Source: Sutterella sp. UBA4713
GTDB lineage: Bacteria > Pseudomonadota > Gammaproteobacteria > Burkholderiales > Burkholderiaceae_F
Length of the DNA: 9,008 nt
Assembly (NCBI GenBank): GCA_002404465.1
Contig: DHJT01000031.1
Span: forward strand, 1-9,008
Reading direction: 5' to 3'
The notes below the pieces were generated by a model. It worked only from the letters and a program-made list of their open reading frames with translations, did not search any database and was not told where the DNA came from. Of the stretch, positions 6,984 through 9,008 are shown one piece after another (positions within the stretch are counted from its first letter, which is position 1; each line of letters begins with the position of its first letter). The position numbers were made by a program, and so were the translations under genes.

Positions 6984-7982
6984 CTACATACGCAAAGAAA
7001 GAAGAACGCGTTTGACAGGTGCGGCAAGCGCTTCTTTTTCTATGTCTTTCCATTCAATCCACTTTCCATTGCTCGGAGCCTTCTTGAGATCGGGCAGGGC
7101 AATTTCGTAGATTCGAGCGTGCAATCGGTAGTGCGAAAAATCGTGGGAGAAACGGGCTACCGGCTCTCCGGAAGAAGATGCGGTCTCAGGTAGACTCCAA
7201 AGACCGCGCCAAACGCCTTTTTCTTCACGTTTTGTAAGCCAAAGCCGGCTGCCGTGCGTGTATAAAAGCATGCAAGCTTCTTTTTCCGGTTTGATTTTCT
7301 TTTTTTTGCGCACGGGATAGGAAAGGACTTGGCCGAGTTCCCGGGCTTTGCACCAGAGGCGAACGGGACAAGTCTCGCATTTCGGATGCGTTCTTGTGCA
7401 GATAAGAGAGCCGATATCCATGAGGGCTTGGTTGTACACGCCCGGTTCTTTTTTCGGCATTTGATCCTGAGCGAATTTCCATAGCGACTTTTGCGCCGAG
7501 GCAGTTTCCAAGGGTGCATCGAGCGCGAGGACGCGAGCAAACACGCGCTTGACGTTGCCGTCAAGAATCGGCGTCGGCGCGTCGAAAGAAAAGCTCGCAA
7601 TGGCGCCTGCCGTACTTCGACCGATTCCGGGAAGCTTCATGAGATCCTCGGAGCGTTGCGGAAACCGGCTTTCCCAATCCCGAACCAGCACTTTGGCACA
7701 CTTAAGAAGATTTCTGGCCCGCGAGTAGTAGCCGAGTCCGGCCCAAAGTCGCATGACGTCTTCCTCGTCGGCTTGCGCAAGATCGTTTAATGTCGGATAC
7801 GCGTTAATAAACCGGGTAAAGTAGTCTGAAACAACATTCACTTGCGTTTGTTGCAACATGATTTCGGAGATCCACCTTCGGTATGGGTCTTTTACCTGCC
7901 AAGGTAAATTTTGTCGCCCGAAGGCTTTTTGCCATTGGATCAGCGCCTGAGAAAAACCCTTGATTGTGTTTGTTGCGGACAT
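6984..7982 (-). CDS. mutY: A/G-specific adenine DNA glycosylase MutY
   Basis: A 332-residue base-excision repair enzyme that removes adenine paired with 8-oxoguanine. Every key residue lies exactly three positions after its E. coli counterpart: catalytic Glu40 (SEIMLQQTQV), Tyr85 (GLGYYSRARN), Asp141 (ILDGNVKRV) and the [4Fe-4S] cysteines 195, 202, 205 and 211 (C-x6-C-x2-C-x5-C). The helix-hairpin-helix LPGIGRSTAGAI is at 117-128. The C-terminal NUDIX-like 8-oxoG recognition domain is present (about 234-332), including the FSH motif at 282-284. It is slightly shorter than E. coli MutY (350). The start has no clear Shine-Dalgarno. It appears to be a single-gene unit, convergent with the histidine phosphatase and divergent from metK. 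I see no yggX gene downstream, which often accompanies mutY in gammaproteobacteria. Confidence 0.97.
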   Translation of the reverse strand: MSATNTIKGFSQALIQWQKAFGRQNLPWQVKDPYRRWISEIMLQQTQVNVVSDYFTRFINAYPTLNDLAQADEEDVMRLWAGLGYYSRARNLLKCAKVLVRDWESRFPQRSEDLMKLPGIGRSTAGAIASFSFDAPTPILDGNVKRVFARVLALDAPLETASAQKSLWKFAQDQMPKKEPGVYNQALMDIGSLICTRTHPKCETCPVRLWCKARELGQVLSYPVRKKKKIKPEKEACMLLYTHGSRLWLTKREEKGVWRGLWSLPETASSSGEPVARFSHDFSHYRLHARIYEIALPDLKKAPSNGKWIEWKDIEKEALAAPVKRVLLSLRM

Positions 7983-8034
7983 AAAAGTTAGAGACCACTA
8001 TTTCGACCCGGGACCGACAATTTGAAAAACGGGT

Positions 8035-8062
8035 TTGCCGATTGCCGTAAAGGGGGTATGAT
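8035..8062 (+). promoter_or_regulatory. probable metK promoter
   Basis: TTGCCG (8035-8040, 4/6) and TATGAT (8057-8062, 5/6) are spaced by 16 bases. Transcription would start near 8069, giving a leader of about 147 bases before metK. It is the best sigma-70 match in the 230-bp mutY-metK gap. Confidence 0.5.
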
Positions 8063-8068
8063 AGCGAC

Positions 8069-8211
8069 CCAATCGCCGAGTTAATTTCGACAACTTGCGG
8101 GGCGATTCAGAAAATTCCGCTAAAGCGTCTCCGCATCTTCGGTCGCTGGAGTTACTCCGCACACAGTCATGCGTAAGGCGCTGTCCTAAAAACGCTTGAC
8201 ACACAGGAGTT
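8069..8211 (+). promoter_or_regulatory. structured 5' leader of metK (class not recognised)
   Basis: Four hairpins can be drawn in the leader. (1) AATCGCC/GGCGATT (8071-8077 with 8101-8107) is extended inward by GAGTT/AACTT (8078-8082 with 8092-8096), leaving a 4-base bulge. (2) AGCG/CGCT and CCG/CGG fall within 8124-8147. (3) GGAG/CTCC (8148-8151 with 8155-8158) has a 3-base loop. (4) GCGT/ACGC (8171-8174 with 8192-8195) contains an inner AGG/CCT. CTCC could instead pair with the metK Shine-Dalgarno. Genes for SAM synthesis are often controlled by SAM- or SAH-sensing RNAs, but I do not see the SAM-I, SAM-II or SAH consensus. Pairings were judged by eye only, and no folding energy was computed. 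Confidence 0.35.
8205..8209 (+). promoter_or_regulatory. metK ribosome binding site
   Basis: AGGAG six bases before ATG 8216. An out-of-frame ATG at 8212 lies too close to it and opens only a 14-codon frame, so 8216 is the start. Confidence 0.8.
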
Positions 8212-8215
8212 ATGA

Positions 8216-9008
8216 ATGGCCAGCGAATTTCTTTTTACATCCGAGTCCGTCAGTGAAGGGCATCCCGATAAGGTTGCCGATCAAATTTCCGACGCAATTT
8301 TGGATGCTTGTATCGAACAGGATCCCTTAAGCCGCGTTGCAGCGGAAACGCTTTGCACGACAGGTCTTGTCGTTCTTGCCGGTGAAATTACCACGAAAGC
8401 CGATGTCAACTATGAGGGCGTGGTCCGCCGCGTTTTAAAGCGCATCGGGTACGATGATGAAGCGTACGGTATTGATGCGAAGACCTGTCAGGTTCGCATT
8501 TGCTACGACAAACAGTCGCCCGATATCAAGCAGGGCGTCGATGAGAAAAACGGGGATTCATTAACGCAAGGCGCGGGAGATCAGGGGTTGATGTTCGGAT
8601 TCGCTTGCGATGAAACACCGACCTTGATGCCTGCCGCCATCTACTACGCACACCAGCTTGTTCAGCAGCAGTCGCGCGTACGACGTGACGGTACGATGCC
8701 GTATCTGCGCCCGGATGCTAAAAGCCAGGTGACGTTGCGTTACGTGGACGGCAAACCCGTGGCCGTCGATAAGATTGTGTTCTCGACGCAGCACGCTCCG
8801 GAGTGGAGCGACGGCAACGCTATGAAGCCGGAATTTGTCGAGGCTGTTGTTGAGAATATCATTCGTCCGATGATGCCCAGAGAATGGCTCAAAGACACGA
8901 AGTTTCTCGTGAACCCGACGGGGCGGTTTGTTACGGGAGGTCCTCAGGGGGACTGCGGTCTTACGGGACGCAAGATTATCGTTGATACGTACGGCGGCTC
9001 TTGCCCGC
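8216..9008 (+). CDS. metK: S-adenosylmethionine synthetase (5' part, runs off right edge)
   Basis: The first 264 residues of MetK, which makes S-adenosylmethionine from methionine and ATP (full length about 384-390). Conserved segments are SVSEGHPDKVADQISDAILD (11-30) with active-site His16 and Asp18, the GAGDQGLMFG loop (119-128), and DGTMPYLRPDAKSQVT (158-173) with Lys169 in a phosphate-contacting position. They continue with NPTGRFVTGG (233-242) and the phosphate-binding GGPQGDCGLTGRK (241-253). The frame is intact to the edge. The start at MASEFLFTSE fits the family and has an ideal ribosome site. The gene is preceded by its own promoter and a roughly 147-base structured leader. It diverges from mutY. 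The C-terminal domain, including later catalytic lysines, is outside the window. Confidence 0.97.
   Translation, partial: MASEFLFTSESVSEGHPDKVADQISDAILDACIEQDPLSRVAAETLCTTGLVVLAGEITTKADVNYEGVVRRVLKRIGYDDEAYGIDAKTCQVRICYDKQSPDIKQGVDEKNGDSLTQGAGDQGLMFGFACDETPTLMPAAIYYAHQLVQQQSRVRRDGTMPYLRPDAKSQVTLRYVDGKPVAVDKIVFSTQHAPEWSDGNAMKPEFVEAVVENIIRPMMPREWLKDTKFLVNPTGRFVTGGPQGDCGLTGRKIIVDTYGGSCP

Noticed and set aside
7983..8034. Search for a mutY promoter and ribosome site
   Set aside because: No pair of boxes with acceptable spacing and no Shine-Dalgarno could be supported, so none is annotated.
8063..8147. AGCGACC (8063-8069) complementary to GGTCGCT (8141-8147), a possible closing stem for the leader
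   Set aside because: The 5' arm lies before the predicted transcript start near 8069, and a 7-base match over this distance is expected by chance fairly often.
8169..8189. Six-codon upstream frame (MRKALS) in the metK leader
   Set aside because: It has no Shine-Dalgarno and no run of methionine codons that would suggest attenuation, so it is probably chance.
8196..8201. Perfect TTGACA just before metK
   Set aside because: It overlaps the approach to the ribosome site. Its -10 would fall inside the metK coding sequence, and nothing TATAAT-like is there.
1..9008. CRISPR arrays, insertion sequences, tRNA or rRNA genes
   Set aside because: No regularly spaced repeats, transposase-like frames, terminal inverted repeats or RNA-gene signatures were seen by eye.

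Overview
This 9 kb window has the look of a compact Gram-negative chromosome. It carries nine genes, two of them cut by the window edges, with no sign of mobile elements, CRISPR arrays, rRNA or tRNA. The gene set (Tex, Hsp15/HslR, MutY, MetK, AroD, PdxA family) and the protein signatures suggest a proteobacterium. A betaproteobacterium of the Burkholderiales, perhaps near the Sutterellaceae, is my best guess, but this rests on protein style rather than a marker gene. Base composition looks even and moderate, and I see no island boundary.

Layout, left to right. Tex (minus strand, 5' part only) occupies 1-1334. A short gap holds its likely promoter and the terminator of the next gene. A LarA-type nickel-dependent racemase (1513-2790, minus) and a type I 3-dehydroquinate dehydratase AroD (2854-3591, minus) run in the same direction and may be partly co-transcribed, although larA has its own perfect -10 hexamer. 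HslR (3659-4060, plus) diverges from aroD. A Gfo/Idh/MocA oxidoreductase (4115-5182, minus) follows a PdxA/PdxA2-family dehydrogenase (5228-6274, minus) by 45 bp, so these two form a probable operon. A histidine phosphatase (6345-6980, plus) diverges from pdxA and converges, with a 3 bp gap, on mutY (6984-7982, minus). The last region is a 230 bp gap with a good promoter and a structured leader for metK (8216 to the right edge, plus).

The minus-strand metabolic genes (larA, aroD, PdxA-like, Gfo/Idh) are all enzymes acting on hydroxy acids or sugar-derived acids. They could serve catabolism of sugar acids or quinate/shikimate-type acids, but no transporter, kinase or regulator lies in the window to prove it. 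The other genes are housekeeping: transcription accessory (tex), stalled-ribosome rescue (hslR), oxidative DNA repair (mutY) and SAM synthesis (metK).

I found no clearly novel system. The most interesting non-coding signal is the metK leader. A stem begins almost at the predicted transcription start. Further down, the metK Shine-Dalgarno segment GGAGTTA is repeated exactly 58 bases upstream, beside a complementary ACTCC, an arrangement that could switch ribosome access.
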